From Chloroflexales bacterium ZM16-3 (lineage in GTDB: Bacteria > Chloroflexota > Chloroflexia > Chloroflexales > Chloroflexaceae): a stretch of DNA of 64,000 bases. Under the pieces are notes generated by a model, which saw nothing but the letters and a program-made list of their open reading frames with translations, had not been told where the DNA came from and did not search any database. Made by a program: the position numbers and the translations under genes. Below, piece after piece: positions 1-9,047 of this stretch; position 1 is the first letter of the stretch; each line of letters starts with the position of its first letter. The stretch is taken from the NCBI GenBank assembly GCA_004138175.2, contig RYFE02000027.1, positions 1 to 64,000 of the forward strand, given 5' to 3'.

Positions 1-66
1 GGTGATTGGAATGAGGAATTAGATGCGATGGCCCTGCAAGTGGGACCCATTTGCAGCATATTTTGA
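1..66 (+). pseudogene. C-terminal end of a gene cut by the window edge, or a remnant
   Basis: The first 21 codons read GDWNEELDAMALQVG... and end in TGA, so the window may open inside a gene. Family unknown. The first 37 bases recur inverted at 35066-35102 with two mismatches, where the frame reads DWSEELDAMALP then stop. The right copy is only a short fragment because a stop lies just upstream of it, so both may be remnants rather than live genes. Confidence 0.35.
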
Positions 67-168
67 TCATGATAGCTATCAATTCAGGCTGAGGGAAGCG
101 GAAATGCCTGTTTCCTGATCTTGATTGTTTCTATTTGAGTGTTTGATTGGGATGAAAAACTAATCGCA

Positions 169-1323
169 CTATTTGGCACTCTCAAGGAACACAGGTATAT
201 TTTTTAAGTCCTCGTCGAAAGTTAGTAGTTCGCGATACATCCAGCCTTCTGCGTCCTGTGTGCGCACCATGACCCAGGTGCTGTCTTCATTTTTACCTAG
301 TATAGCCACTTCAGAGCCCAGTTTGTATACGCCAAGAACAGAAGCATTCTGGCTTGGATTTGAGCGCAAGTTAACATTATACAGCAAGCGAGCAGAAAAA
401 TTATGCAACAAAGCGACGGTAGGTGTAACTTCGGAAGTTCTAGCAAGAGTTGGTGCGATTATTTGTGACTGCACCGTCGCCTGTGGTGTGGTATTAGATT
501 TCCGAGAGGATTGTGATCCCGCTACTGCCATCATAATGAATAGTATCACGGCCAGCAACCACCAAAGGGCGGTCACCCCAGTACTATCAGATGTCTGCTG
601 TATAGGGGTATGTCGGAATAGTTTTTCAGGGGTGTGAAGATAAAGTGGAGAATCCTGACGCTTCACTGTGGGAAATGGTTTTGCAGCATGTGGTGGTAGG
701 GTTTGTACACCAGTGGTAATAGGGTGGGATTCTACCGATGACTGGCCTTTCTCGGCAAGAACTGTAACCTCCTGGCTCTCGTTGTCAGCATACACAAGTA
801 ACTGGTTATAGAAAGCATCACCCTGGGCTCCCGCAATGTGTACTGTGATAGATGTCTTCCCGGTACCAAACTGGCGAGGTGTCACTGTCAGTTCGGGAAC
901 TCTGCTCTCAATGCTACCTGGTCCACCGGTAACGGTTAGCAAGCCACTAGCGGTACCATCTTTCGCGAGTTGAAGGTATAGAATTCCCGGCGATACTTTT
1001 AGGTTACGAGGAGTTGATGCCTGGTCAGCGATGTGGGCAACAGCAAGCTGTACTTGGGCCTCACTCAGTCCGCGATTGAAGAGTACGTGAATGGTCAGCG
1101 CTCGTTGATCAGAGCTCGGATCATCCTTTAGGCTAGTGAGGGTCTTAACCCAGCGTACAAGCTCGGCTTCTAGGTTTGCCCCTGCAGGTAGATCTACGCT
1201 CTCCAGCAGTGCCCTAAGTGAGGCCGGCCTAAGCTGAACTTCTTTTTTGACGAGATCCGCGATACTCGGTAGGAGGGAGGCGAGCGCATCTACTTCGCTA
1301 GAGGGCAATCGTGAACTCTTCAT
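169..1323 (-). CDS. Membrane-anchored SH3b-domain protein, last gene of the TerY-P/CHAT operon
   Basis: A protein of 384 residues. The N-terminal ~100 residues are helical and look like an adaptor domain of the kind found in bacterial conflict proteins; I cannot name it. A beta-rich middle part follows (about 105-200), then one hydrophobic segment at about 250-270 (WWLLAVILFIMMAV). A C-terminal SH3b domain at about 312-372 carries the usual NLRSNPS and WVMVRT signatures. SH3b domains usually bind peptides or cell-wall material. The single helix would place the N-terminal adaptor in the cytoplasm and the SH3b part outside. It lies 34 bases after the kinase gene on the same strand, so it is probably co-transcribed with the phosphorylation triad and could be its membrane target or anchor. 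That role is inferred from position. Confidence 0.8.
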   Translation of the reverse strand: MKSSRLPSSEVDALASLLPSIADLVKKEVQLRPASLRALLESVDLPAGANLEAELVRWVKTLTSLKDDPSSDQRALTIHVLFNRGLSEAQVQLAVAHIADQASTPRNLKVSPGILYLQLAKDGTASGLLTVTGGPGSIESRVPELTVTPRQFGTGKTSITVHIAGAQGDAFYNQLLVYADNESQEVTVLAEKGQSSVESHPITTGVQTLPPHAAKPFPTVKRQDSPLYLHTPEKLFRHTPIQQTSDSTGVTALWWLLAVILFIMMAVAGSQSSRKSNTTPQATVQSQIIAPTLARTSEVTPTVALLHNFSARLLYNVNLRSNPSQNASVLGVYKLGSEVAILGKNEDSTWVMVRTQDAEGWMYRELLTFDEDLKNIPVFLESAK

Positions 1324-1357
1324 GGCGTCCTCGGTGGTTCTTGGTACGATCGCGGCG

Positions 1358-2746
1358 CTACCCTATATCGATCACCCGCAACAATCGCTTTTCTGACCCA
1401 AAGCTCAGGCGCGTGTTTAGCTGAAGCACGACATAGTCGTTACGTCCGACTGGGCGAACCTGGTCACTAAGCTGTTGCCAAATATGCTGGCTGGTGTTGT
1501 ATAGCCTGTAAACTCCATCAACCCAGCGTACTTCACCGACTATCGGGGTTTGTGCTTGTTTGCGGCTGAATGGCGGTAATGTGCCGCGCTCGATAAGATC
1601 ACTGAAGATTGGTAGCCCGTGGTAGAGTGCAACGGGACGTACACTTACAAAGTTACCGCGTGCGCGCTCCTCCATAAGCTCGATGGTGATCGGATGTGGC
1701 GTGCGTACCGACTGCCCGCAGAAGGGGCACTGGCGCCGTCCGGAGGGTTTCATCCAGTAGGGATAGAAGAAGGATTGACGGCAGCCGTGACATGCAATCG
1801 CCAAATCATATGCCTCTGCAATCGCTTGCTCCCACTGTAGTGCTTCGGGACGCTCTTCAGGCTGATGTAGGCCCGCAATCAAGGCCTGCTCTGTGAGGTA
1901 CTGAAGCTTTGGGGTGAGCGTGCGGTATGACAGGGCGCCTCTCTGATACAATGGGCGCCCAACTTCTGGTAGCCAATTGCTTCTATTCTGTACATGCTCA
2001 CTGAAGCAAGCATACTCACCATAGCTCAGACGGTCGTCATTTGCCTCGTCGTTTGGGTCGTGCGTTCGTACAGAGAGCATGACATTCCGAAACAGCAGCG
2101 TCCAGAGGATCAGCACTGCAAGGCTATGGCGGTCGGAGAGGTGGCTTGGCTGCGCCTTACCCATTACCACTTCGGGCGCGATAAAGCCGGGCATACCCTG
2201 AACTTGTGGTGGTAGGAAACCGCGGACCACAAGGCCGTCGAGATCGATAAGCACGACATCGCCGGTAGCTAGGCTTGCAAGAAGGTTGCGTGGGTGTATG
2301 TCAGCGTGGGCCATACCCTTTCCATGAATGGCACGGACTGCCGCTGCAGAGCCGCGAGCGATCTTGACGTAGTCAAGCCAGCTACGCTCCTGTTTGAACT
2401 GCTGTAGTGCGTCTCGAGCGCTATGAATCAGTTTGTACAGGGGAGCATGTGTGGTGTTGTCTACCAGCCGTGTTACAACGCCGACTGCTGGGTTACCGTC
2501 AAATTGTTGCACTATACCCAAGGGCCAGGCGAGAAATCGCGCGTCAGCACCCAGGCTTCGACCGAGATCAATGATTTGATGGAGGTGCCGCTGTTTGTCC
2601 GGCGATGGCTTGCGGTAGATCTTTACAACATATTTTCTGTCGACTGAAAAATAGACTGAACCCTCTCCACCTCGGAACACAATGTCTCCAACTATGAGTC
2701 GCTCGGGAAGGTTAGCGTTGCCCGGTGTGAGTATTGCGGTTGGCAT
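1358..2746 (-). CDS. Protein kinase-like protein with C-terminal zinc ribbon (TerY-P triad kinase)
   Basis: A protein of 462 residues. The N-lobe has a glycine-rich loop (GGEGSVY) and the lysine in VVKIYRK. The catalytic loop reads HADIHPRN instead of HRDxxxxN, and the metal-binding motif reads DLDG instead of DFG, so the key Asp and Asn residues remain. An APE-like motif follows (IAPEVV). Near residue 320 comes a zinc ribbon (CHGC ... CPFC), as in the TerY-associated kinases described in Ter-dependent and TerY-P systems. The ATG at 2746 has AGGAA upstream and overlaps the 3' end of the PP2C gene by 35 bases, which implies translational coupling. Kinase, phosphatase and vWA protein together form the TerY-P triad, tested as an anti-phage system in other bacteria. 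The substrate here is unknown. Confidence 0.87.
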   Translation of the reverse strand: MPTAILTPGNANLPERLIVGDIVFRGGEGSVYFSVDRKYVVKIYRKPSPDKQRHLHQIIDLGRSLGADARFLAWPLGIVQQFDGNPAVGVVTRLVDNTTHAPLYKLIHSARDALQQFKQERSWLDYVKIARGSAAAVRAIHGKGMAHADIHPRNLLASLATGDVVLIDLDGLVVRGFLPPQVQGMPGFIAPEVVMGKAQPSHLSDRHSLAVLILWTLLFRNVMLSVRTHDPNDEANDDRLSYGEYACFSEHVQNRSNWLPEVGRPLYQRGALSYRTLTPKLQYLTEQALIAGLHQPEERPEALQWEQAIAEAYDLAIACHGCRQSFFYPYWMKPSGRRQCPFCGQSVRTPHPITIELMEERARGNFVSVRPVALYHGLPIFSDLIERGTLPPFSRKQAQTPIVGEVRWVDGVYRLYNTSQHIWQQLSDQVRPVGRNDYVVLQLNTRLSFGSEKRLLRVIDIG

Positions 2747-3848
2747 TGTCGGGTTCCTGTCGAATGATGGCGACCAGCGTGCGATCGTCCCAATTACCCT
2801 GCGACTGAAAGGTGGCTAACCAGCGCAACATACCCGCTGCTCCCTGCGCAGGGCTTTTTGCCTGTTGAAGGTTGCGATGGATTGCACTCACTCTCTGGGC
2901 TAACTCCTGCTCGGCATTGGCAGCATAGAGCAGATCCGATGAAACACCATCAGTCATCAGGAAGAGTCCACGACACCTGGCTCCTACCCCGAGAGGTTGT
3001 ACGGCCAGATATTTCGTATAGTTTAGTGCAGTGATAGTATGAGTTGCCTGTGGATCCTCCGCATTGCTGTCGATCAGCGGCGGCCACGCTTCTTTCTCTC
3101 CATCCCACACGATGATTGCGCCGTCGCCCACCTGTCCGATTGCGCCCTGGCCAGTCTCAAGGTTAACTAGTGCTACCAGCGCAGTGCAACTAAGGTTTGA
3201 CGCATCCGCTTTGAAATGATCGCGAGCGTATGCTTGCAGCCCACGGTGGGTCAGATCAAAGGCTTTGCGGATGATCGCCTCGCAATCATTGCCGGAGATG
3301 TTGGACTTGGAGGGTACTGCAACGTGATTGCGGTGCCATGCGATCGATCCGCTGGTGCGGTGTACCTCTTCGAACGTAGCATTGCTCTCGTGCATTTCCA
3401 AGTGCCTAGCGGAATTAGCAGATAGTGTGTCGAGGGTCGCGATCATCTGCGCGACTAGTTCCCGGCGTACCTGTAGTGGGTGATCTACCACTTGGCTAAG
3501 AGCTAGTTTGGGATCCTCCACTGGCTCCGATCGGGTTGCCTTCTCATGTGGCAACAAGGCAACGAGAAGTTTCAGTATCTGGGCTGTCAGTGACTCGACG
3601 GCATAGGTTGCACCATAACGCGAGAGCGGTCTGCTACCGACGCCATCAGCGACAGCGACGGCAACCCATGCGTCGTACGAACGAATCATAAAGGCGTCAT
3701 CGCGCGGCAGTTGTTTATGAAGGTGTAGTTGTCCAACAGCGCTAGCTCCTATGATGAGATGGCCTGAGAGGGCGCTGTAGCCCATGATCCAGTCGGGATG
3801 AGTGTCTACAGGCGGCCTAAGAGCGCGATCACCGATGTGGATATTCAT
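2712..3848 (-). CDS. PP2C-family serine/threonine phosphatase (TerY-P triad)
   Basis: A metal-dependent phosphatase of 378 residues. The PP2C motifs are in order: VADGVGS near the N-terminus, GQVGDGAI in the middle, LMTDGVSSD, and NWDDRT near the C-terminus (the usual GxxDNxT position, here D for N). These carry the aspartates that bind the two metal ions. I chose the ATG at 3848 because it follows the vWA stop by seven bases with a GAGGG-like site; an upstream in-frame ATG at 3893 would overlap the vWA gene. It is the counterpart of the downstream kinase and presumably reverses its phosphorylation, by analogy with described TerY-P triads. Confidence 0.9.
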   Translation of the reverse strand: MNIHIGDRALRPPVDTHPDWIMGYSALSGHLIIGASAVGQLHLHKQLPRDDAFMIRSYDAWVAVAVADGVGSRPLSRYGATYAVESLTAQILKLLVALLPHEKATRSEPVEDPKLALSQVVDHPLQVRRELVAQMIATLDTLSANSARHLEMHESNATFEEVHRTSGSIAWHRNHVAVPSKSNISGNDCEAIIRKAFDLTHRGLQAYARDHFKADASNLSCTALVALVNLETGQGAIGQVGDGAIIVWDGEKEAWPPLIDSNAEDPQATHTITALNYTKYLAVQPLGVGARCRGLFLMTDGVSSDLLYAANAEQELAQRVSAIHRNLQQAKSPAQGAAGMLRWLATFQSQGNWDDRTLVAIIRQEPDNANRNTHTGQR

Positions 3849-3855
3849 AGCGCCC

Positions 3856-4611
3856 TCACGGGATGCGAATGAGATCGGGCGAGTACGCAACATCAGCCTG
3901 TGGATCGACAGGGTTGCTACCGACCTGCACGGTGTTGATAATGCTTTGCGTTACATAGTCGAACAGCGCGGCGAATGACTCTGCACGATCTAGGATGCGG
4001 AAAGCATAGATTGGTGCCGACTGTTGTCCAGACCGCGGCTGTGTGAAGGCGATCGCCTTGAGGGTGTCGTTGTCAGCATCGTCAGTACCGGCTGCGACGA
4101 TTAGCTGGGGTTTGATCGTGCCATGTGGTCGTCTGACAAGAGCATCTCGCACCGGCATCCAGAGCTGGTTCGTCCGTGCACCACGCTCATCAGTCGGCTG
4201 GCCGTCGGTTAACACGAACACAATCGGTCGCCAATCGCCCTTCTGGCCACCAAGAACCGGCCGGAGTACATGGCTGTCGATCGATGTAGTCAATTGTGTA
4301 AAGCCAAGGTCGAGCCTGGTCACCCCCTGAGCGGTGAGCTTAATCGTAGGAAATTGCGTGATTGGCACGAGACCATCGGTCAGCATACGGGCATCGCTCG
4401 CGAATGTAATGACGGCAATATGGGCGACATCACGTGCAAAGGGGTCTTCAGATACCTCCCGCTTGAGCCGCTCGATACCACGCTGTATAGACTCGATCTT
4501 GGATCCCTTCATACTGCTCGAACTATCAAGCATAAGGTAGATCGGCAGGCGTCGCTGACCACTTGAGGGCATTACCTCGGCCCAATTGGGTGCGTTCGAT
4601 TGATTCGTCAT
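3856..4611 (-). CDS. TerY-like von Willebrand factor A protein (TerY-P triad)
   Basis: A single vWA domain of 251 residues. The metal-ion-dependent adhesion site is complete: DSSSS near the N-terminus, the threonine in GVTRLD, and the aspartate in LTDGQPTD. There is no signal peptide, so it should act in the cytoplasm, as TerY does. It lies 24 bases after the CHAT/STAND gene and 7 bases before the PP2C gene, in one operon. In the triad the vWA protein is thought to be a scaffold or phospho-target of the kinase/phosphatase pair; that is family knowledge, not visible here. Confidence 0.9.
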   Translation of the reverse strand: MTNQSNAPNWAEVMPSSGQRRLPIYLMLDSSSSMKGSKIESIQRGIERLKREVSEDPFARDVAHIAVITFASDARMLTDGLVPITQFPTIKLTAQGVTRLDLGFTQLTTSIDSHVLRPVLGGQKGDWRPIVFVLTDGQPTDERGARTNQLWMPVRDALVRRPHGTIKPQLIVAAGTDDADNDTLKAIAFTQPRSGQQSAPIYAFRILDRAESFAALFDYVTQSIINTVQVGSNPVDPQADVAYSPDLIRIP

Positions 4612-4635
4612 AGTTGCTCCCTTATCACGCTAAGA

Positions 4636-7600
4636 TCACTCTTTCCAATCTGTTAGGTTGAGTACCTCTTCACGAACGAGATATGCAAGCATAGTCTCCA
4701 CTAGAGCTTCGATCTGATCGAGGTCGGCATTCACCCAGAGGTGGGCATGCTTGTGGCGCAGCTGACGCATAATCTCCCAATGGGATATGCCGGTGCTCCG
4801 GCACTGGTCAATAATGAGTGCAGCCTGATATAGCAGACGGCGGATCTGATCGGTGTTGAGGCGCGCCTCTTGGGTGTTGGAAGTGATCTCCTTCTCAAAC
4901 TGAATGATTGCCTGCTTAAGGCGGGCGAGCTCGGCATGGCGCTTGAGCTGAGGCCTGTCGAGTAGCAACTCGTTCCCCTCTGGTGCTAGGCCTGAAAGGT
5001 GATGACGCAGAGCGCCAACCTCACCGCAACAGAGCAATTCTAGTGCATCAAGCAAATTTATTATTCGTGCATCTTTACTCCAGCGGCTGGGCAGATCAAT
5101 GAATGCAGCACTAAGCTGTCTGGGGACATCATTCCACTGTGGTGGGAACGCCACAGCATGGGTGTGTTTATCCAGCCACTCGTGGTTAGAGGGATTCAGA
5201 CACCACGTATCGTAGGCCCCCCGATCGATCGCTATGATAAGACGGACAGCGCTGTTGGGCTGAAGCAACTGAGGGATTCGCCGCAACTGTGTGAGGCTAT
5301 TCACATTGTCGATCAAGATCACGACACGTCGTGGGAGTCCAGCGCTGTGCATGAGATCGACAAATAGGTGATGCTCACTATAGGGTGTCCTATAGGCAAA
5401 TTGTACTAGGAGTTGCATAAGCCAATCAGCACTACTTGGACGTATCTGATGGATGCATTCGGGCAGGCTATTATTCAGGTACGTGCGGCAGAGTTGGTTG
5501 AGCCGACTCGTATATTTGGGAGGCAGCCTATTTGCAGTCGAGGACCTCTTCCACTGTGTCTCAAGGAGCTTCATGTGAATCTCATCCAATTCGGCGAGAT
5601 CGTTAGACTGCATCGGAATTCGCTGGCTCAGTTCACGAATCACCCGCGTGTACGCCTGTGATGGGCTGATATCACGATTGGTGAGTTGTTCAAGATCGTC
5701 GATTTCTACTCGCACCGGCCCTATATAGCCACGAGTCTCGACGCTAGTATATTCGTCATCGAATGTGATGTTCTGAGAACTGGCTACAAAGCTCGCCTTA
5801 CGCAGATTCTGGTATTGCTGATAGAGCTGATCGTATACAGGTCTGCCTTCGATCTGGAGGCGCCACTTTTGAGAATCGAACCAGAAGTCGTGCTCTTGGT
5901 CAAAGCCCAATCTGACTTTAATATACACGACACTCGTACCATAATCGGCTTTGCATGCCATATCTCGACTTACCTGTCGCGTCGCCCAGTCTGCGAGATA
6001 TGATCCACCCACATTCCCATAGCCGTAGATTAGCAGGGGGCGGCTGCCGCCGACGGGAAGATCATCGGTAATGTAGTCCTGTATCAGGCGTGCTTGATCT
6101 TGATAGAAGATAGGATCTACATCGCCATGCCAGGCCTGGCTGTTTAGGGCAAGTTTCAGCGGGCGGCTAGGGGTAGGCACATCCCGGACGGTGTAACACG
6201 CACCGATATCGATACCAGTGAGAACCATTTCCAGTCGCTCGGCCAATGTGTTGCGACTCGCACCCGAAAGCCGAATGACGCGGTCAGCTAAATCGTACTG
6301 ATCGATCGTGCGCAGCCATCCCTCCACAGCCTCCAGCTGTATCCAGTTCGAAACCTCTTGGGGCTGCTCGCGACAAAGCAGTAGAAGCTCTTCTACCGAG
6401 TGTATTTCGGAACCATACATCAGGCGTAGAGCCGGCGGCTGTGGTGCGTGCCACTCAGCAAAAAGATCGACCTCACAGTGGCCGCTAGGCCCCATTATTT
6501 CTATAGAGCCATGTAGAATTATACCTGAATTTTGACCTGATAATGATACTATTAATACAGTTTCTTGCGCGTCTAAATCTTCAGCGGCCAGCGTCACCCC
6601 GACGAGGTCGCAATTCCAGCCCGTTATAGAGCCAAATACGGTAAGGCGCAGTACTGTGGGCTGCCCTGCACTGAGGTGCGGTGCAGAGAGATGCAATGGC
6701 TCGACTGTAAGTCTAACATTATTATTTGGCGGCTTGACGATTTGGATAGCAAGTCGGGCTGAGGCTTCAGGAAGCTGGAGTTCCATGAGTTTGCATAGGG
6801 CAATCTCTGTCTGTGCCAAGTCATAGGTAGTGTGTACATCTGCAAGAACGCCAGCAATTTGGGCGAGAAGCCCTAACGCGGTAGCGCTAAGTGTAGCTTG
6901 CGGGTCAAGCAATCGCTGTATTTCTGTCTCCGAGAGTGCCCCACGCCGCTGAATGGCCACAGCCAAGGGTTTGAGATAATCGAGGATGCTCGTTAGATCG
7001 AGGTGGGGCACGTCTGGATCGGCTGTATCTGATGGCACAGGCTTCTTAGTGCGGGAGGGCATCGAGAATAGCGGGCCGATTCTGGAACTACGATAGAAGA
7101 CCATCTGGTGCCACGAGGCGCTTTCCCACATTGTACGGCGGCTGGCAGCGACGGCCTCCTCAATGGTCTTACCATTAGATAGTGAGCGTAAGAGACTGCG
7201 AATAGGTGGCTGCGCCTCTACAATAGGAGGCTTCCCCTGAAAAGCAATAACTGCTGGAATACCAGCATTGGCAAGCTGCGAGCCAAGCGTCATCCCAGCC
7301 TCTGCAGGGTATGGGTCTAACTGACCAGCGCTCTCGCAAGCAACGAGAATAACGATCTTGGGTGGATGGGGCGCACCGGCAATCACATGTGTTATATCTT
7401 GTGCATTGATCCAGTGTGGCGCGCCATCTTTGTCCTCGAGACAGAGTGATGCCTGACCATTTCGTTCCTGTCCATGGGCAACGATATAGAGGATTGTAGA
7501 CTTTTGGCGCAGACGATTGGTAATAACTGCGAGCGAAGCATGACTATTGAGATCATTGTCGCCATCTTCATAGGCGATGATCTCTAGGTCGATATTATGG

Positions 7601-8169
7601 AAGGATTCCTTTACTCTACGCACTTCTCCATATATATCAATATGCGCGAGATTGTACCGATTGTTTCTGTCTTTCGGGCTAGAGATGACAACTAATGCAC
7701 GATGATGACGATCCTTGCCAGAACTATTTTTGTGTAGGTTGTCGCTCTTAACGACGCGGATAATCGAGACTCGCTCATCGACCGCAAGCGGATTGGTACC
7801 ATAGCTAACACTGCTTTGTTCAGGGAAAGTAATCGTCTCCCATTGTACTCTATGGAGTAATCCAGGCGTGGTATCAATATGAATCAGTAAGCAGAAATGA
7901 GCTCCTTTGACCTGAGCACTAGTATATGCCTTATCCCAGGCAGAGCGCAGTTTTGTGTTGCCAAAAATAGCTTGGGATAAAACACGACCATATTCGATGG
8001 GGACTGACTGCACGGCCAGAAGATCTTGATGCGAAATGATAACTTGCTCATTCGTAGCCAAGCGACGCCCCTCATAACCCGGCGACTCATAGTAATCTGC
8101 CGTGATGTCGTATATATCGCCCTCACGGGCTACGATGGTCAATTTAAGCTCGACAGCAGGTGGTGTCAT
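4636..8169 (-). CDS. CHAT-domain caspase-like protein with a STAND-like NTPase region
   Basis: A protein of 1177 residues. The N-terminal ~120 residues match the leader seen in other CHAT proteins (YGRVLSQAIFG, VQWETI). The CHAT protease follows at about 150-370, with catalytic His in VAHGQ (about 231) and Cys in VACESA (about 276). A central region with helices and beta sandwiches leads to an NTPase-like part: the P-loop position reads YGYGNVGGS (about 716), lacking the invariant Lys, while a Walker B-like strand (VVILIDNV, about 950) remains. The C-terminus is helical. It is the first gene of the operon with the TerY-P triad, so the simplest model is a caspase-like effector gated by phosphorylation. 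It shares the CHAT leader and protease with the WD40 protein encoded at 14373-18692 but has a different sensor half. Confidence 0.85.
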   Translation of the reverse strand: MTPPAVELKLTIVAREGDIYDITADYYESPGYEGRRLATNEQVIISHQDLLAVQSVPIEYGRVLSQAIFGNTKLRSAWDKAYTSAQVKGAHFCLLIHIDTTPGLLHRVQWETITFPEQSSVSYGTNPLAVDERVSIIRVVKSDNLHKNSSGKDRHHRALVVISSPKDRNNRYNLAHIDIYGEVRRVKESFHNIDLEIIAYEDGDNDLNSHASLAVITNRLRQKSTILYIVAHGQERNGQASLCLEDKDGAPHWINAQDITHVIAGAPHPPKIVILVACESAGQLDPYPAEAGMTLGSQLANAGIPAVIAFQGKPPIVEAQPPIRSLLRSLSNGKTIEEAVAASRRTMWESASWHQMVFYRSSRIGPLFSMPSRTKKPVPSDTADPDVPHLDLTSILDYLKPLAVAIQRRGALSETEIQRLLDPQATLSATALGLLAQIAGVLADVHTTYDLAQTEIALCKLMELQLPEASARLAIQIVKPPNNNVRLTVEPLHLSAPHLSAGQPTVLRLTVFGSITGWNCDLVGVTLAAEDLDAQETVLIVSLSGQNSGIILHGSIEIMGPSGHCEVDLFAEWHAPQPPALRLMYGSEIHSVEELLLLCREQPQEVSNWIQLEAVEGWLRTIDQYDLADRVIRLSGASRNTLAERLEMVLTGIDIGACYTVRDVPTPSRPLKLALNSQAWHGDVDPIFYQDQARLIQDYITDDLPVGGSRPLLIYGYGNVGGSYLADWATRQVSRDMACKADYGTSVVYIKVRLGFDQEHDFWFDSQKWRLQIEGRPVYDQLYQQYQNLRKASFVASSQNITFDDEYTSVETRGYIGPVRVEIDDLEQLTNRDISPSQAYTRVIRELSQRIPMQSNDLAELDEIHMKLLETQWKRSSTANRLPPKYTSRLNQLCRTYLNNSLPECIHQIRPSSADWLMQLLVQFAYRTPYSEHHLFVDLMHSAGLPRRVVILIDNVNSLTQLRRIPQLLQPNSAVRLIIAIDRGAYDTWCLNPSNHEWLDKHTHAVAFPPQWNDVPRQLSAAFIDLPSRWSKDARIINLLDALELLCCGEVGALRHHLSGLAPEGNELLLDRPQLKRHAELARLKQAIIQFEKEITSNTQEARLNTDQIRRLLYQAALIIDQCRSTGISHWEIMRQLRHKHAHLWVNADLDQIEALVETMLAYLVREEVLNLTDWKE

Positions 8170-8179
8170 GAGAACAATG

Positions 8180-8245
8180 TTTTTTTGCTAGTGCGTATGA
8201 ATGGCTGATGTATTATACAATCGCTTTGTTACCTGATACGGCCTC
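8180..8245 (-). promoter_or_regulatory. Possible promoter of the CHAT/TerY-P operon
   Basis: The gap between drmC and the CHAT gene contains a perfect TATAAT on the minus strand at 8212-8217, 43 bases before the ATG at 8169, in an AT-rich stretch unlike the flanking DNA. I see no good -35 box at the expected spacing. It suggests the operon can be transcribed apart from DISARM. Confidence 0.4.
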
Positions 8246-8264
8246 GCCCGCATCGATGATCGCC

Positions 8265-9047
8265 TTACCCCGGCAGGAGCCGCAGATACTCACCCTCGAT
8301 CATACGCTGGAAGTAGCTGACGACGGTCAGGGCCATGCTGCGGTCGCGCAGCAGGACGCCCATCTCGATGTTGCGCGCGCTAGCCGCCTCGGTCAGGTTG
8401 GCCGAGGTGATGAAGAGCGCCTCGTCATCGACGACCACGGCCTTGGCGTGGAGCACGGCCTTACCGGACTCGCCGATCTCCAGCGCGCGTGGGTCATAGT
8501 AGACCCGTGGCCGGCGCTGGCCGGGCCAGCCCTTGCTCCAGAACGTGTGCGCGAAGGCACTGACCAGGTGCTCGCTCTTGGTGGTGTCGTCCCATGTGCG
8601 CTGGATGTTGATCAGGATGTTGACCGTCAGCTCGGGGCGCTGTCCCATGCGCTTCGCCAGGGTGTCGAAGACCTTCGGCCCGTTGTGGTAGACGAAGCTG
8701 CTCAGCCAGACGCTGCGCTCGGCTGCGCCGAGCAGTTCGTCGTAGACCTGGCGGGTGTCGCGCGCGAAGATGCCATCCACCTTCAGGCCCGAGAGGACAA
8801 GATCGGGTTTGCGCTGGCGGGCGACGACCCGGTCGATGGCCCGCAGCGCTGCTGCCGCCCCGCGCGGGCTCATGCCGAGTGCGTGCAGTTCGTGGAGGGC
8901 GCTGGCCAGCGCCTCGGCGTTCTCGACGCGGCCGAGGGTAGCGTGCATGCCGGTGACGCTTGGCGTGAGAGTCAGGTAGCCGCTTTCCAGCGCCGCGATC
9001 AGCTTCGCGCGGGTGTCGGATGGCAGGTCGAGCAGGAGGTCGTTCAT
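8265..9047 (-). CDS. drmC: DrmC, phospholipase D-like DISARM protein
   Basis: A protein of 260 residues. The C-terminal half is a single PLD-type nuclease/phosphodiesterase domain with the HKD-like motif HAKAVVVDD followed by SANLTEAA. The upstream segment VWLSSFVYHNG is the usual first strand of this fold. DrmC accompanies DrmA and DrmB in DISARM. The ATG at 9047 overlaps the drmB stop as ATGA, so the two are coupled. A longer reading that starts at 9596 is antisense-type noise inside drmB and is not used. DrmC was reported to be dispensable for class 2 DISARM protection; whether that holds in class 1 is not shown here. Confidence 0.9.
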   Translation of the reverse strand: MNDLLLDLPSDTRAKLIAALESGYLTLTPSVTGMHATLGRVENAEALASALHELHALGMSPRGAAAALRAIDRVVARQRKPDLVLSGLKVDGIFARDTRQVYDELLGAAERSVWLSSFVYHNGPKVFDTLAKRMGQRPELTVNILINIQRTWDDTTKSEHLVSAFAHTFWSKGWPGQRRPRVYYDPRALEIGESGKAVLHAKAVVVDDEALFITSANLTEAASARNIEMGVLLRDRSMALTVVSYFQRMIEGEYLRLLPG

